Shown: one piece after another, positions 52,050-60,424 of the stretch | Layout: every line of letters begins with the position of its first letter | Numbering within the stretch: the first letter of the stretch is position 1 | Source: Haloarcula litorea | GTDB taxonomy: Archaea > Halobacteriota > Halobacteria > Halobacteriales > Haloarculaceae | DNA: 64,000 bases | Direction: 5' to 3' | NCBI RefSeq assembly: GCF_029338195.1 | Contig: NZ_CP119779.1 | Span: 310,001-374,000, forward strand | Position numbers and translations under genes: made by a program | Notes under the pieces: generated by a model | Seen by the model: the letters and a program-made list of their open reading frames with translations, nothing else | Told to the model about the DNA's origin: nothing | The model's database searches: none

Positions 52050-53216
52050 ATGCAGCGAGAGTTGGGTCCCGCGCTCCCCCACGTCGCGTCCGCGACGGCG
52101 AGTGGCGGCCTCGCGGCGTGGTACGCGGTGCACTGGGGGGTCGGGGCGGCGACCGACCTCGTCTGGATCGCGCTCCCGACGGTGCTCTCGGTGGTCATCC
52201 TCGCCGCCGGGGAGCGCTTCCGGCGGTTAGAACCGACGCGTCGCCAGGTCCTCGCGACGGCGGCGCTCCTGGGCGGCGGGGGCGTCTACGGCGGAGGGTT
52301 CGTCGCCGTCATCCAGTTCCTCCAGTCACTCGGGGGCGGGACGCTCGTCCGACCGGCGTACATGACCGCGATGGCCGCCGTCGGCGGGGTCGCGATGGCG
52401 ACGGCCATCGCCCACTACTACGTCGGCTACACCCAACGCATCCGCGACATCCGGGCGGAGTCGGCCCGCTCACGCCGGCTCCAGAAACAGGCGAGCGTGC
52501 TCAACCGGACCCTCCGGCACAACCTCCGGAACGAGCTCCAGGTCATCGACGGCTGGCTCGGGGCCGCGTTCGGGCAGGAAGACGTCGACCCCGACCGCGG
52601 CCGGCGCGTGATCCGCGACCACCTCGACGAACTCAGCGACGCGAGCGAACGCGCCCGGCGCATCGAGCGCGTCCTGGGGACCGACGAGCAGGTGTCCGTC
52701 GACGTGACCGCGGCCGTCGAGGACGCGGCTGCGACGGTCGGGAGGCCAGTCACCGTGTCGACCGAGACGCCCGCGACCGCACCGGCCCGAGTCCACCCGG
52801 AGATCAGGGCGGCGATCGGTGAGGTGTTCGAGAACGCCGTCGAACACAACGACCGCGTGGACCTGACCGTCAGCGCGACCGTGCGGCGCGCTCCGGACGG
52901 CGACCGCTGGCTGGTCGACGTGACGGACGACGGCGGCGGCATCCCCAGCGTCGAACTCGACGCGCTCGAGGAGGCGACGGAGGGACCGCTCAAGCACGGT
53001 CGCGGCCTCGGCCTCTACCTCATCCAGACCGTCGTCGATCAGTCCGGCGGCAGCCTGTCCGTCTCCTCGGAGGGGGCCGGTGGGACGACGGTCTCGATGG
53101 CGCTCCCCGTCGACCACGCCACGGCCGGGGACGGGCTCGCGAGTCGACGCCCGGAGCGGGTCGCCGCGGGGGACGGGAGTGAGACGACCCGCTCCGGCGT
53201 GGCGCACCTCGACTGA
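52050..53216 (+). CDS. Membrane histidine kinase
   Basis: The protein has 388 residues from the ATG at 52050; an upstream start adds only 13 unconvincing residues. The N-terminal half has four hydrophobic helices up to about residue 132. The HisKA-like core contains the phospho-His in LNRTLRHNLRNELQVI, a form typical of haloarchaeal sensor kinases. HATPase motifs include NAVEHND, DDGGGIP and HGRGLGLYLIQ. No receiver is attached and none is adjacent. The stimulus is unknown, and the helices could sense membrane or redox state. The C-terminal 40 residues are low-complexity and probably disordered. Confidence 0.88.
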   Translation: MQRELGPALPHVASATASGGLAAWYAVHWGVGAATDLVWIALPTVLSVVILAAGERFRRLEPTRRQVLATAALLGGGGVYGGGFVAVIQFLQSLGGGTLVRPAYMTAMAAVGGVAMATAIAHYYVGYTQRIRDIRAESARSRRLQKQASVLNRTLRHNLRNELQVIDGWLGAAFGQEDVDPDRGRRVIRDHLDELSDASERARRIERVLGTDEQVSVDVTAAVEDAAATVGRPVTVSTETPATAPARVHPEIRAAIGEVFENAVEHNDRVDLTVSATVRRAPDGDRWLVDVTDDGGGIPSVELDALEEATEGPLKHGRGLGLYLIQTVVDQSGGSLSVSSEGAGGTTVSMALPVDHATAGDGLASRRPERVAAGDGSETTRSGVAHLD

Positions 53217-53275
53217 CCGGTGTCCCGGACGGCGACCGAGCGGCGGGACTCGGCGAGTTCGGGCTCCGAAAGCGT

Positions 53276-55984
53276 CTATCGCACGACGACGACCGCGCTG
53301 TCGGTCTCGGTCATCTCGCCGTCGCCGGAGTAGGTGCGTGACTCCTCGACGGTGAACATCTCGTCGGCGAGTTCGAACTCGCCGGCGACGACCAGCGTGT
53401 CGCCGTCGATCTCGTAGTCGCCGGCCTCGATGGCGGCGTCGATGTCGCCCACGTCGCTGCCGAACTCGGGGCCGACCAGCGAGTAGTCGAGGTCGATGCC
53501 GCTGACCTCGGTCGTGATGTCGGGAGCCTCGTCGAACGTCTCCAGCCGGTCGACGTGCATCGCCTCGGCGACGGCGTCCGCGAAGCCCTCGACGTGGCCG
53601 TACACCTCGACGTGGTCGAGGTCGGCGTTCAGCGGCAGGCCGTGCTCGGTCTTGTACCGGCGCAGCGCGGAGACGACCTCCATCGCCGTCTCGCCCGCTT
53701 CGAGGTCGGCCTCGTAGCCGCCCGGGGTCGGCCAGTCCGTCGTGTGGACCGACGAATCGGCGGCGTACACTCTGTCGTACAGCTCCTCGGTGACGTGTGG
53801 GAGGAAGGGGGCGAACAGCTTGAGGAACGTCTCGTGGGCCGTGACGAGCGTGTACTCCGCGGAGGGGTCCCCGGTGTCGTCGAGTCGCTGTTTCGCGATC
53901 TCGAGGTAGTCGTCACAGAAGGTGTTCCAGAAGAACGACCGGAGTTCGTTGCGGGCCTTCGAGAACGAGTAGTCCTCGAACTTCGCGGTGACGGAGTCGA
54001 TCGTCTCGTCGAGTTCGGCCAGCAGCCAGCGGTCGACGGCCGCCAGCTCCTCCTCGGGAACCGCGCCGACGGCGTCGGGCCGGGGCGTGAGCTGGTCGAC
54101 CAGCCGCGAGGCGTTCCAGAGCTTCTGGAGCAGGCGCTCGCCCGCTTCGAGGTCGCCCTCCTTGTACGGGAAGTCGTCGCCGATGGAGGTGCCGGCGGCC
54201 CAGTAGCGGGCGGCGTCGACCGGGAAGTTCTCCAGCACCTCGCTGGGCGGGATGACGTTGCCCTTGGACTTGGACATCGCCTCGCGGTTCTCGTCTAACA
54301 CCATCCCGTTGATCATCACGCTGTCGAAGGGGACCTCGCCGGTGTGCTCGTAGCACTTGACGACGGTGTGGAACAGCCAGAAGGAGATGATGTCGTGGCC
54401 CTGGGGCCGGAGGTCGAACGGGTACAGCTCCGGCAGCTCCATCGTGAACTCGCCGTCGGCGACCGAGAGGTGACCCTCGGCGTCGTCGTCGGCCGCCCAG
54501 TCCCAGCCGGCGTTGACCAGCGGCGTCAGCGAGGAGGTCGCCCACGTGTCGAAGACGTCCTCCTCGGGCGTGAGCGCGCTGTGACCGCAGTCGGGGCAGG
54601 CGTCGACCGGCGGGTCGTCCGAGAGCGGGTCGACGGGCAGCTGGTCGGGACTGGCGAGGATCGGCTCGCCGCAGTCGTCGCAGTACCAGACCGGGATCGG
54701 GATGCCGGAGTCGCGCTGGCGGGAGATACACCAGTCCCACTCCAGGCCCTCGATCCAGTGCTGGTAGCGGCTGAACATCTTCTCGGGGTACCACTCCATC
54801 TGCCGGCCGGCCTGGAGGTACTCCTCCCTCTTGTCGAGCATCTCGACGTACCACTGCTCGGTGACGAGGTACTCGACCTCGACGCCGCAGCGCTCGTGGA
54901 CCTGGACGGTGTGGTCGTGGTCCCGCGATTCGAGCAGGTAGCCCGCCTCGTCGAGGTCCTCGATGATGGCCTCGCGGGCCTCCGTGGTGTGCATCCCCTC
55001 GTACTCGCCGGCGAGCTCGGTCATCGTCGCCGACTCGTCGATGGCCAGCCGGAGGTCCAGGTCGTGGGCCTGGTACCACTCGATGTCGTTCTGGTCGCCG
55101 AAGGTACAGCACATGACGACGCCGCTGCCGGTCTCCATATCGACGCGCTCGTCGGCGATGATGGGGACCTCCTGGCCGAACAGCGGGACCCGCGCGGTGC
55201 CGCCGACCAGGTGCTGGTTCGCGTCGTCGTCGGGGTGGACGAACACGGAGACACAGGCCGGCAGCAGTTCGGGCCGGGTCGTCGAGATGGTGAACGTCTC
55301 GTCGTCGGCGGCCTCGCCGTCGCCGCGCTCGACGAGGTCGAAGGCGATGTCGTTGAACTTGGTGTGTTTGTCCTCGTCTTCCTGTTCGACCTGGGAGATG
55401 GCCGTCTCGCAGTCCGGACACCAGATGGTCGGGGCGCGCTGGCGGTACTCGCGGCCCTGCTCGTAGAGGTCGAGGAAGGAGAGCTGGGAGATCCGCTGGA
55501 CCTCCGGCGCGATGGTCTTGTAGGTGTTGTCCCAGTCGACCGAGATCGCCAGCGACTGGACGTCCTCGGTGAACTCCGCCTCGTACTCCGTGCAGACCTC
55601 TCGGCACTTCTCCTGGAACGCCCGGCGCTCGAAGTCCTGGTGGCGGATGCCCAGTTCGCGCTCGGTCAGCCGCTCGGAGGCGATGCCGTTGTCGTCGTAG
55701 CCGAACGGGAAGTAGACGGTGTCGTCGGCCATCCGGTGGTAGCGGGCGACGAAGTCCTGGAGCGTGAACTGGTAGAGGTGGCCCATGTGGAGGTTCCCCG
55801 ACACCGTCGGCGGCGGCGTGTCGATGGTGAAGCGGGTGTCGGCGTCCTCGTCGTAGGCGTAGGTGCCCTCGTTCACCCAGTGGTCCTGCCACTTGGGTTC
55901 GATCTCGCGGGGGTCGTACTCCCCGTCAAGGGCGGACTGGTCGGCTGACGATTCCTCGGTCGGTGGGTCCTGTGTGTCACTCAT
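53276..55984 (-). CDS. valS: Valyl-tRNA synthetase
   Basis: The protein has 902 residues. It charges tRNA-Val. The class I signature HMGH is at 66-69 (PPTVSGNLHMGH) and the MSKSKGN loop is near residue 570. The editing domain includes LVGGTARVPLFGQEVPI. A zinc-binding pair, WYCDDCGEP and CPDCGHS, lies near residues 430-460. The C-terminal tRNA-anticodon domain is full length. The start ATG lies about 130 nt after the nearest good TATA-like box (56111-56117), so either a long leader or a weaker unseen promoter is used. It is a single-gene unit. Confidence 0.96.
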   Translation of the reverse strand: MSDTQDPPTEESSADQSALDGEYDPREIEPKWQDHWVNEGTYAYDEDADTRFTIDTPPPTVSGNLHMGHLYQFTLQDFVARYHRMADDTVYFPFGYDDNGIASERLTERELGIRHQDFERRAFQEKCREVCTEYEAEFTEDVQSLAISVDWDNTYKTIAPEVQRISQLSFLDLYEQGREYRQRAPTIWCPDCETAISQVEQEDEDKHTKFNDIAFDLVERGDGEAADDETFTISTTRPELLPACVSVFVHPDDDANQHLVGGTARVPLFGQEVPIIADERVDMETGSGVVMCCTFGDQNDIEWYQAHDLDLRLAIDESATMTELAGEYEGMHTTEAREAIIEDLDEAGYLLESRDHDHTVQVHERCGVEVEYLVTEQWYVEMLDKREEYLQAGRQMEWYPEKMFSRYQHWIEGLEWDWCISRQRDSGIPIPVWYCDDCGEPILASPDQLPVDPLSDDPPVDACPDCGHSALTPEEDVFDTWATSSLTPLVNAGWDWAADDDAEGHLSVADGEFTMELPELYPFDLRPQGHDIISFWLFHTVVKCYEHTGEVPFDSVMINGMVLDENREAMSKSKGNVIPPSEVLENFPVDAARYWAAGTSIGDDFPYKEGDLEAGERLLQKLWNASRLVDQLTPRPDAVGAVPEEELAAVDRWLLAELDETIDSVTAKFEDYSFSKARNELRSFFWNTFCDDYLEIAKQRLDDTGDPSAEYTLVTAHETFLKLFAPFLPHVTEELYDRVYAADSSVHTTDWPTPGGYEADLEAGETAMEVVSALRRYKTEHGLPLNADLDHVEVYGHVEGFADAVAEAMHVDRLETFDEAPDITTEVSGIDLDYSLVGPEFGSDVGDIDAAIEAGDYEIDGDTLVVAGEFELADEMFTVEESRTYSGDGEMTETDSAVVVVR

Positions 55985-56157
55985 ATCTGCTGTCGGGGGC
56001 GGTCGGTCGGAGACGGTTCGGGCGTCGTGCGGGTGTGGTTAGCGGGGGCTGGACGCCCCTACTACGGGTACGAGAACGGGCCGGGCTGCCGCGCGACGCG
56101 CCATTACCAGTATATGGACGAACCGGGGGCTAAACGACTTCGGTTTTCTGACGGCGC
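55985..56157. other. Intergenic region upstream of valS
   Basis: The region carries a TATA-like CAGTATATGG (56108-56117) that reads as a plausible TATA box on either strand. Read on the minus strand it would begin a leader of about 100 nt for valS; read on the plus strand it would begin the candidate RNA. Short GC-rich repeats such as gggggctgg and gaacgggccggg are present but no gene. Confidence 0.4.
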
Positions 56158-56280
56158 AGTCGTCGGTGAGGGAAGTCCAGAGTGTGCCAGTCCGAGAGGC
56201 CGGAAGGCCCCGGGAGTCGCCCGCCGGGGCTCTCCGGCCGTACTGCACTCCGTCCCGGGCCGCGAGAGCAACCCCGACTA
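56158..56280 (+). ncRNA. Candidate structured RNA between valS and the CARF-like gene
   Basis: Five or six helices nest on one axis. GTCGG/CCGAC pairs 56162-56166 with 56274-56278, GGGA/TCCC pairs 56170-56173 with 56253-56256, and GAGTG/CACTC pairs 56180-56184 with 56246-56250. CAGT/ACTG pairs 56188-56191 with 56242-56245 after a 3-base bulge. GGCCGGA/TCCGGCC pairs 56198-56204 with 56233-56239, and CCCCGG/CCGGGG pairs 56208-56213 with 56224-56229. The segment TGAGGGAAGTCC resembles a conserved block of RNase P RNA, but the element is much too short. The strand is uncertain because the fold works on both; a plus-strand TATA (56111-56117) favours this one. It could also be a terminator structure. 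Confidence 0.4.
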
Positions 56281-57186
56281 GAGCAGGTCGTGTTCGCGGT
56301 CCTCGGCCGAGTGGGCCCGGACCCACAGGTCGCCGATGCGGGACAGCCGCGTCCGGTAGGACTTCCCGTGTTCCTCCTGTTCGATGTACCCCTTGCCGCC
56401 GGGGCCGAGGCGGTCGACGTTGTAGATGACCTTCGAGCGGAAACTGTCGGTGTACTCCTCGCCGAGCTCGCGGGCCAGTTCCTGTGCGAGCTCGGAGACG
56501 GACTCGAACTCGCCGTGGTCGCCAAGCGTGAAGAGGATGACCTCCTCGAAGGGCTTGACGTTCGAGAAGGAGGCGACGGGGAGCTCGACGACGTGGGAGC
56601 CGTCGATCTCCTTGGCACCGATGGTGGTGCCGCGCTCGTCGAACTCGTCGAGGAGATCGAGGGCCGTCGAGAGCCGTTCCGCGATGCGGTCGTCGACGGC
56701 ATCGCCGTCCCGGAGGTCGGCGAGCAGGTCGACCTGGCGGCGGAGTTCCTCGGCGAGTTCCGTCTCCAGGTACTTCTCGGGGACCGTGTAGTAGGTGTGG
56801 ATGCGGTCCCGGTCGCCCTCGCGCTCGACCATGATCGAGTGGGCGGCGGTGGCGAAGGCAAAGGAGACGGTCCGGGGCATCGCGGAGACGTTGACCCACA
56901 CCTCGCGGCCGGCGTCGAGCTCGTCGTTGATCAGTTCGAACGCGCTCTCGAAGGCCGCGTCGTAGTCGTAGACGTCGTCGACGACGAACCGTTCGGTCTC
57001 CGCTCCGAGGAGGTTCCGGTAGTCCTTCTCCAGTTTCTCGGCGAGGTTGCGCGAGTACTCGACGTTGGCCTCGGAGCCGACCGCCCCCTCCAGCAGGACG
57101 ACGCGGTCCACGTCGAGTTGCTCGCGCACCAGCGGCGCGATGAGCCGGTCGTAGTCGAACCCGACCGGGACGATGTGGGTCTGCAT
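56278..57186 (-). CDS. HFX_2341-type CARF-like transcription regulator
   Basis: The protein has 302 residues. The N-terminal half (about 1-150) is a Rossmann-like CARF/DUF6293 domain: THIVPVGFDYDRLIAPLV, then VWVNVSAMPRTVSFAFATAA, where the ligand loop should lie. A winged-helix follows at about 210-300 (FEEVILFTLGDHGEFESVSE, and YNVDRLGPGGKGYIEQEEHG). CARF domains sense cyclic oligoadenylate in type III CRISPR systems, yet no CRISPR array, Csm or Cmr gene is near. Related haloarchaeal proteins are named HFX_2341-like. It likely responds to an unknown nucleotide or nucleic-acid stress signal. The TATA box is at 57210-57217. Confidence 0.82.
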   Translation of the reverse strand: MQTHIVPVGFDYDRLIAPLVREQLDVDRVVLLEGAVGSEANVEYSRNLAEKLEKDYRNLLGAETERFVVDDVYDYDAAFESAFELINDELDAGREVWVNVSAMPRTVSFAFATAAHSIMVEREGDRDRIHTYYTVPEKYLETELAEELRRQVDLLADLRDGDAVDDRIAERLSTALDLLDEFDERGTTIGAKEIDGSHVVELPVASFSNVKPFEEVILFTLGDHGEFESVSELAQELARELGEEYTDSFRSKVIYNVDRLGPGGKGYIEQEEHGKSYRTRLSRIGDLWVRAHSAEDREHDLL

Positions 57187-57209
57187 ACCCGATAGGGCGG
57201 CGGGGACGG

Positions 57210-57217
57210 TTATAAAC
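57210..57217 (-). promoter_or_regulatory. TATA box for the CARF-like regulator
   Basis: On the minus strand the element reads GTTTATAA, about 27 nt before the ATG at 57186, one of the strongest TATA boxes in the window. Confidence 0.65.
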
Positions 57218-57234
57218 CCCAGCAGACGGGCCGC

Positions 57235-57639
57235 TCAGTCGCAGGCGTCGTGGACGATCTCGCCGTCCTCGTTGGGGCCGCGGTTCTGGCCGGGGACGAT
57301 CGGGTCGCCACAGTCGGCACAGACGAGGTCGGCGGCGTGGCCGTTCGTCGAGGCGTCGACGGCCGCGTCCTCGACGCCGTCGGTCTCGGTCTCCGCAGTC
57401 GCTTCCTCGCCGGCCGCGTCGTCCTCGTCGGTCGAGAGTTCCTCGTCGACGACGTCGGGGACGTCGACGTCCGCGATGTCGCGGGTCACCGTGTCGTAGC
57501 CGACGGCGACCGCCCCGGCGGCGGCCAGCAGGCCCCGCAAGCGCTTGCCGTCGCGCAGCGAGCGCAGGGCTGCGAGCGCGAGGACGGCGGCCAGCAGGAG
57601 GCGAACGAGTCGACCGGGGTCGGCGTCGCTTCGGTCCAT
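57235..57639 (-). CDS. Membrane-associated protein with C-terminal zinc-knuckle pair
   Basis: The protein has 134 residues. Two hydrophobic helices at about 10-24 and 35-50 are followed by an extremely acidic, disordered linker (DEELSTDEDDAAGEEATAE). The C-terminal segment has CADCGDPI and one more Cys in HDACD, likely a zinc site. No family is recognised. It might be an adapter holding a partner at the membrane. The gene is upstream of the CARF-like gene on the same strand, with that gene's own TATA box between them, so it is likely a separate transcript or a partly shared one. Confidence 0.6.
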   Translation of the reverse strand: MDRSDADPGRLVRLLLAAVLALAALRSLRDGKRLRGLLAAAGAVAVGYDTVTRDIADVDVPDVVDEELSTDEDDAAGEEATAETETDGVEDAAVDASTNGHAADLVCADCGDPIVPGQNRGPNEDGEIVHDACD

Positions 57640-57672
57640 ACGACACCGTTCTCGCCGGACGCTCTTGTAGCT

Positions 57673-58155
57673 TCAGTTCCCGAACGGGTCCTCGAAGCCG
57701 TTGCGGACGAAGTACCGGACCCAGTTGCCGTACGTCCGGTCGGCGGGGTGGTCCGCGACCTGCTCGTACCGGACCGTGCCGTCGCTGTCGAGGACGTAGA
57801 CGGCGGCGATACCGGTCACGCCGTGACTGGTCTCCTCGGTGCCGCTGTAGCGCTCGGCCACCTCGCCGTCGGGGTCGGCCAGTAGCTGGAAGTCGAGATC
57901 GTAGCGGTCCCGCATCTCCGTCACCTTCGGTAGCGGGTCGGTGACCACGGGGACGACGTCCACGTCGTCGTTGAACCACAGGTCGTAGGAGACCTCGCTG
58001 AACGTCTGCAGTTGCTCGGCACAGAAGCTACACCAGTGACCGCGGTTGACGACGACGACCGTCGGACCGTCGCCGAGGTGGTCGTCGAGCGATACCTCGC
58101 CGCCGGCGGTGCTCTGTAGTGTGAACGACGGAGCCGTCTCGCCTTCCAGACTCAT
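57673..58155 (-). CDS. Peroxiredoxin (AhpC/TSA family)
   Basis: The protein has 160 residues from the ATG at 58155; the frame is open to 58311 but the extra part is not conserved-looking. The thioredoxin-fold active site is NRGHWCSFCAEQL with Cys42 and Cys45, an atypical two-Cys arrangement. The enzyme reduces hydroperoxides with thiols as part of oxidative defence. SLEGETAPSFTLQSTAGGE is the usual N-terminal signature. It is transcribed alone, with the SSS transporter downstream on the same strand after about 60 bases. Confidence 0.87.
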   Translation of the reverse strand: MSLEGETAPSFTLQSTAGGEVSLDDHLGDGPTVVVVNRGHWCSFCAEQLQTFSEVSYDLWFNDDVDVVPVVTDPLPKVTEMRDRYDLDFQLLADPDGEVAERYSGTEETSHGVTGIAAVYVLDSDGTVRYEQVADHPADRTYGNWVRYFVRNGFEDPFGN

Positions 58156-58216
58156 ACCGGGGCGAAGACGGCGGCGGGTGAAAACCGGGAAGCGGCCTTG
58201 TGAGGGCCGTGCACTA

Positions 58217-59740
58217 TCAGTCGGCCTCGGCCCCGGTGACGTCGTAGGCGCTGCGGTCCTCGGTCGGAGCCGGACTGGTCGCGAGCGAGACGCCGACGGT
58301 GAGGAGGGCACCCAGCAGGATGCCGACGACGCCGGGCGTCCAGCCGAGGTAAGCGGCGGGCAGCGAGACGGAGACGCCCAGCAGGCCGCCGACCGTCGCC
58401 ACGATCGGGAACACGTGGGCGACGTAGAACAGCTGGCTGCCGACGACGCCGGCGTACATCCCGTAGCGGGTCGTCCCCTGCCAGTACAGCGCCAGCGCGA
58501 CCGGGAGCGTCAACTGGGCGAAACCGCTGAAGGCGGTGTCGCCGATCTGGACGAGCGTGCCCGGCGAGTAGAGGCTGGCGACGAACGACAGCGACGCGAA
58601 GGCGACGACGCCGGCGCGGGCGACCAGCGACTCGCGGTCGGCGTCGGTGTCCGCCGTGCCGAGCGTCCGCTTCAGCGGGCGGTAGAGGTCGCGGGTGAGG
58701 TAGGACGACCCCGACAGCAGCATCGAGTCGCTGGAGGACATCATCGCCGCCATCGCGCCGGCGATGACCAGCGCCGCGAACCACGCGGGCGTGTACTCGC
58801 TCAGCAGCGCGGGGACGACGTTGCTGCCCTGGGGGACGGTGACGCCCAGCCCGGCGGCCCACGTCCCGAGCATAAACGCCGGGACGAACAGCAGGAGGAC
58901 GAGGACCGGCCACAGGGCGAAGGTGCGCTTGAGCACCTTCTTCGACCCGGCGGCGAAGAACCGCTGATTGATCTGGGGGAACATCGTCACGCCGAAGGCG
59001 ATGCTCACCGCCGTCGAGACGACGTACTGCCGGGTGTAGAGCCCGCCGCCGAGCGAGAGAAACTCCGGCTGCGTCTCGCCGACGGCCGCCGTCGCCGCGC
59101 CCGCGCCGCCGACCGCCGAGAGGACCCAGGCGACGGCGACCCACACCAGCGAGAGCATGAAGATCCCCTGCAGCGTGTCGGTCCAGGCGACGCCGCGCAT
59201 CCCGGAGACGGCGACGTAGAGGATCATGAACAGCGTGATGCCGCCGGCACCGACCCAGAACGGCACCGCGCCGCCGGTGAGGCCGACGATGGCCTGGCCG
59301 GCCCCCTTCTGCTGGAGCATCACGTAGGGGAACAGCCAGACGAGGCTGACGCCGGCGACGAGCACGCGCAGGCCCGTCGAGCCGAACCGGTCGCCCAGCA
59401 TCTCCCCGAGCGTGACGTAGCCGTGGCGCTTCCCGACCAGCCACTGCTTGTAGCCGAGCACGTACCAGAGGACGGCGAAGATGACTCCGTCCATCAGCCC
59501 CATCACGAGTATCCACTCGGGACCGGCCGAGAACGCGAGGTTGGGGCCGCCGAAGAAGGTGAAGGCCGACAGCAGCGTCGCGAACGTCGTGAACAGGAGC
59601 ACGACCGTCCCCAGCGTCCGGCTCGCGAGGTAGTAGTCCTCGGCGCTGCGGTCGGTCAGGCGGTAGGCGACCACGCCCACGGCGAGCGCGACGAGCATGT
59701 ACGCGCCGACGATGCCGAGTTGCAGGGCGGTGTCGGCCAT
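58217..59740 (-). CDS. Sodium:solute symporter family transporter
   Basis: The protein has 507 residues and about 13 helices. The SSS core is visible in the first helix (LGIVGAYMLVALAVGVVAYR), the ASRTLGTVVLLFTTFATLLS segment and the GGPNLAFSAGPEW region. Such carriers take up organic acids, sugars, amino acids or pantothenate with Na+. The exact substrate is unknown. It is preceded by a DUF3311 gene on the same strand, separated by one base. The pair is a common unit in archaea and bacteria and probably acts together in the membrane. Confidence 0.9.
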   Translation of the reverse strand: MADTALQLGIVGAYMLVALAVGVVAYRLTDRSAEDYYLASRTLGTVVLLFTTFATLLSAFTFFGGPNLAFSAGPEWILVMGLMDGVIFAVLWYVLGYKQWLVGKRHGYVTLGEMLGDRFGSTGLRVLVAGVSLVWLFPYVMLQQKGAGQAIVGLTGGAVPFWVGAGGITLFMILYVAVSGMRGVAWTDTLQGIFMLSLVWVAVAWVLSAVGGAGAATAAVGETQPEFLSLGGGLYTRQYVVSTAVSIAFGVTMFPQINQRFFAAGSKKVLKRTFALWPVLVLLLFVPAFMLGTWAAGLGVTVPQGSNVVPALLSEYTPAWFAALVIAGAMAAMMSSSDSMLLSGSSYLTRDLYRPLKRTLGTADTDADRESLVARAGVVAFASLSFVASLYSPGTLVQIGDTAFSGFAQLTLPVALALYWQGTTRYGMYAGVVGSQLFYVAHVFPIVATVGGLLGVSVSLPAAYLGWTPGVVGILLGALLTVGVSLATSPAPTEDRSAYDVTGAEAD

Positions 59741-59741
59741 C

Positions 59742-59951
59742 TCAGCGCACCCCCTCCACGCCGACGCCCCAGTCGGTGTGCGCGAAGACGGCGAAGACGG
59801 CGCTCGCGAGGGCCATCCACCCGATATGCCACCAGAGCCACACCGGCAGGCCGGCGGCGACGGCCGCGCTGTCCCAGAGGAACCACGGCACCGCCAGCGC
59901 CATCAGGACGAGCGCGACGGCCGTCCACGCCAGCGTTCGCGTCCGAGTCAT
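59742..59951 (-). CDS. DUF3311 small membrane protein
   Basis: The protein has 69 residues with two hydrophobic helices (about 8-27 and 37-58). DUF3311 proteins are short, two-helix partners of SSS-family transporters, here encoded one base upstream of the symporter. The role is probably an accessory subunit that assists assembly or activity. The start is the ATG at 59951. The promoter region immediately upstream (59952-60026) carries a dyad. Confidence 0.85.
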   Translation of the reverse strand: MTRTRTLAWTAVALVLMALAVPWFLWDSAAVAAGLPVWLWWHIGWMALASAVFAVFAHTDWGVGVEGVR

Positions 59952-59993
59952 ATCGACGAACTCTATCCACTACGCGTACAAATGGGTGTCGAA

Positions 59994-60023
59994 CCTTCAC
60001 AGCCAATTGTTGAAGGAAATTCC
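59994..60023. promoter_or_regulatory. Dyad and palindrome in the DUF3311-SSS promoter
   Basis: CCTTCA (59994-59999) pairs with TGAAGG (60011-60016) across 11 bases. The palindrome GGAAATTCC (60015-60023) overlaps its right arm. They lie 43-72 bases upstream of the DUF3311 ATG, upstream of the likely TATA region (minus-strand cccatttgta near 59977-59987). Confidence 0.45.
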
Positions 60024-60026
60024 TCT

Positions 60027-60371
60027 TCAGTACACCCGGGTGCCGGGTTCGACGTCCCGCTCGGTCGTCAGGTGGACGACGCCGTCCTCGCCGTCGACGC
60101 CGGTGACGAGGCACTCGCTCTCGAAGCCGGCGATCGTGACGGTGCCGAGGTTGACGACGGCGATCACCTGCGCGCCAAGCAGCTCCTCGTGGTCGTAGCA
60201 GTCGGTGAGGCCGGCGGCCGTCTGGAGCGTCTCCTCGCCGACGTCGACCCGGAGCTTGTAGACGTCCTTGCGCGCCTCGGGGAAGTCTGCCACGTCGACC
60301 ACCTCGCCGACGCGCATCTCCACGTCTTCGAGGAACCGTGCGGGGTCGATGTTCTCCTCTGTGAGACCCAT
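60027..60371 (-). CDS. tRNA-binding OB-fold protein (CsaA-like)
   Basis: The protein has 114 residues, one OB-fold tRNA-binding domain like bacterial CsaA and the C-terminus of some methionyl-tRNA synthetases. DVEMRVGEVVDVADFPEARK begins the domain, and IAVVNLGTVTIAGFESECLV closes it. CsaA has been linked to protein-export chaperoning in Bacillus. The archaeal function is unproven. The promoter shares a TATA-like element with the divergent sugar isomerase gene. Confidence 0.85.
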   Translation of the reverse strand: MGLTEENIDPARFLEDVEMRVGEVVDVADFPEARKDVYKLRVDVGEETLQTAAGLTDCYDHEELLGAQVIAVVNLGTVTIAGFESECLVTGVDGEDGVVHLTTERDVEPGTRVY

Positions 60372-60392
60372 ACCACCATCCGTCGGGGCCCG

Positions 60393-60400
60393 CTTATTTC
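60393..60400. promoter_or_regulatory. Shared TATA element of a divergent promoter pair
   Basis: CTTATTTC lies about 28 nt before the ATG at 60425 on the plus strand. Its complement GAAATAAG lies about 25 nt before the ATG at 60371 on the minus strand. The whole gap is only 53 bases, with no other AT-rich box, so one element probably serves both leaderless genes. Confidence 0.5.
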
Positions 60401-60424
60401 AGCCCCCCGCTCGCAGGGCCGGCT

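Noticed and set aside
56158-56280. RNase P RNA
   Set aside because: Only one block (TGAGGGAAGTCC) resembles conserved region I. The rest of the core and the needed length (over 250 nt) are absent.
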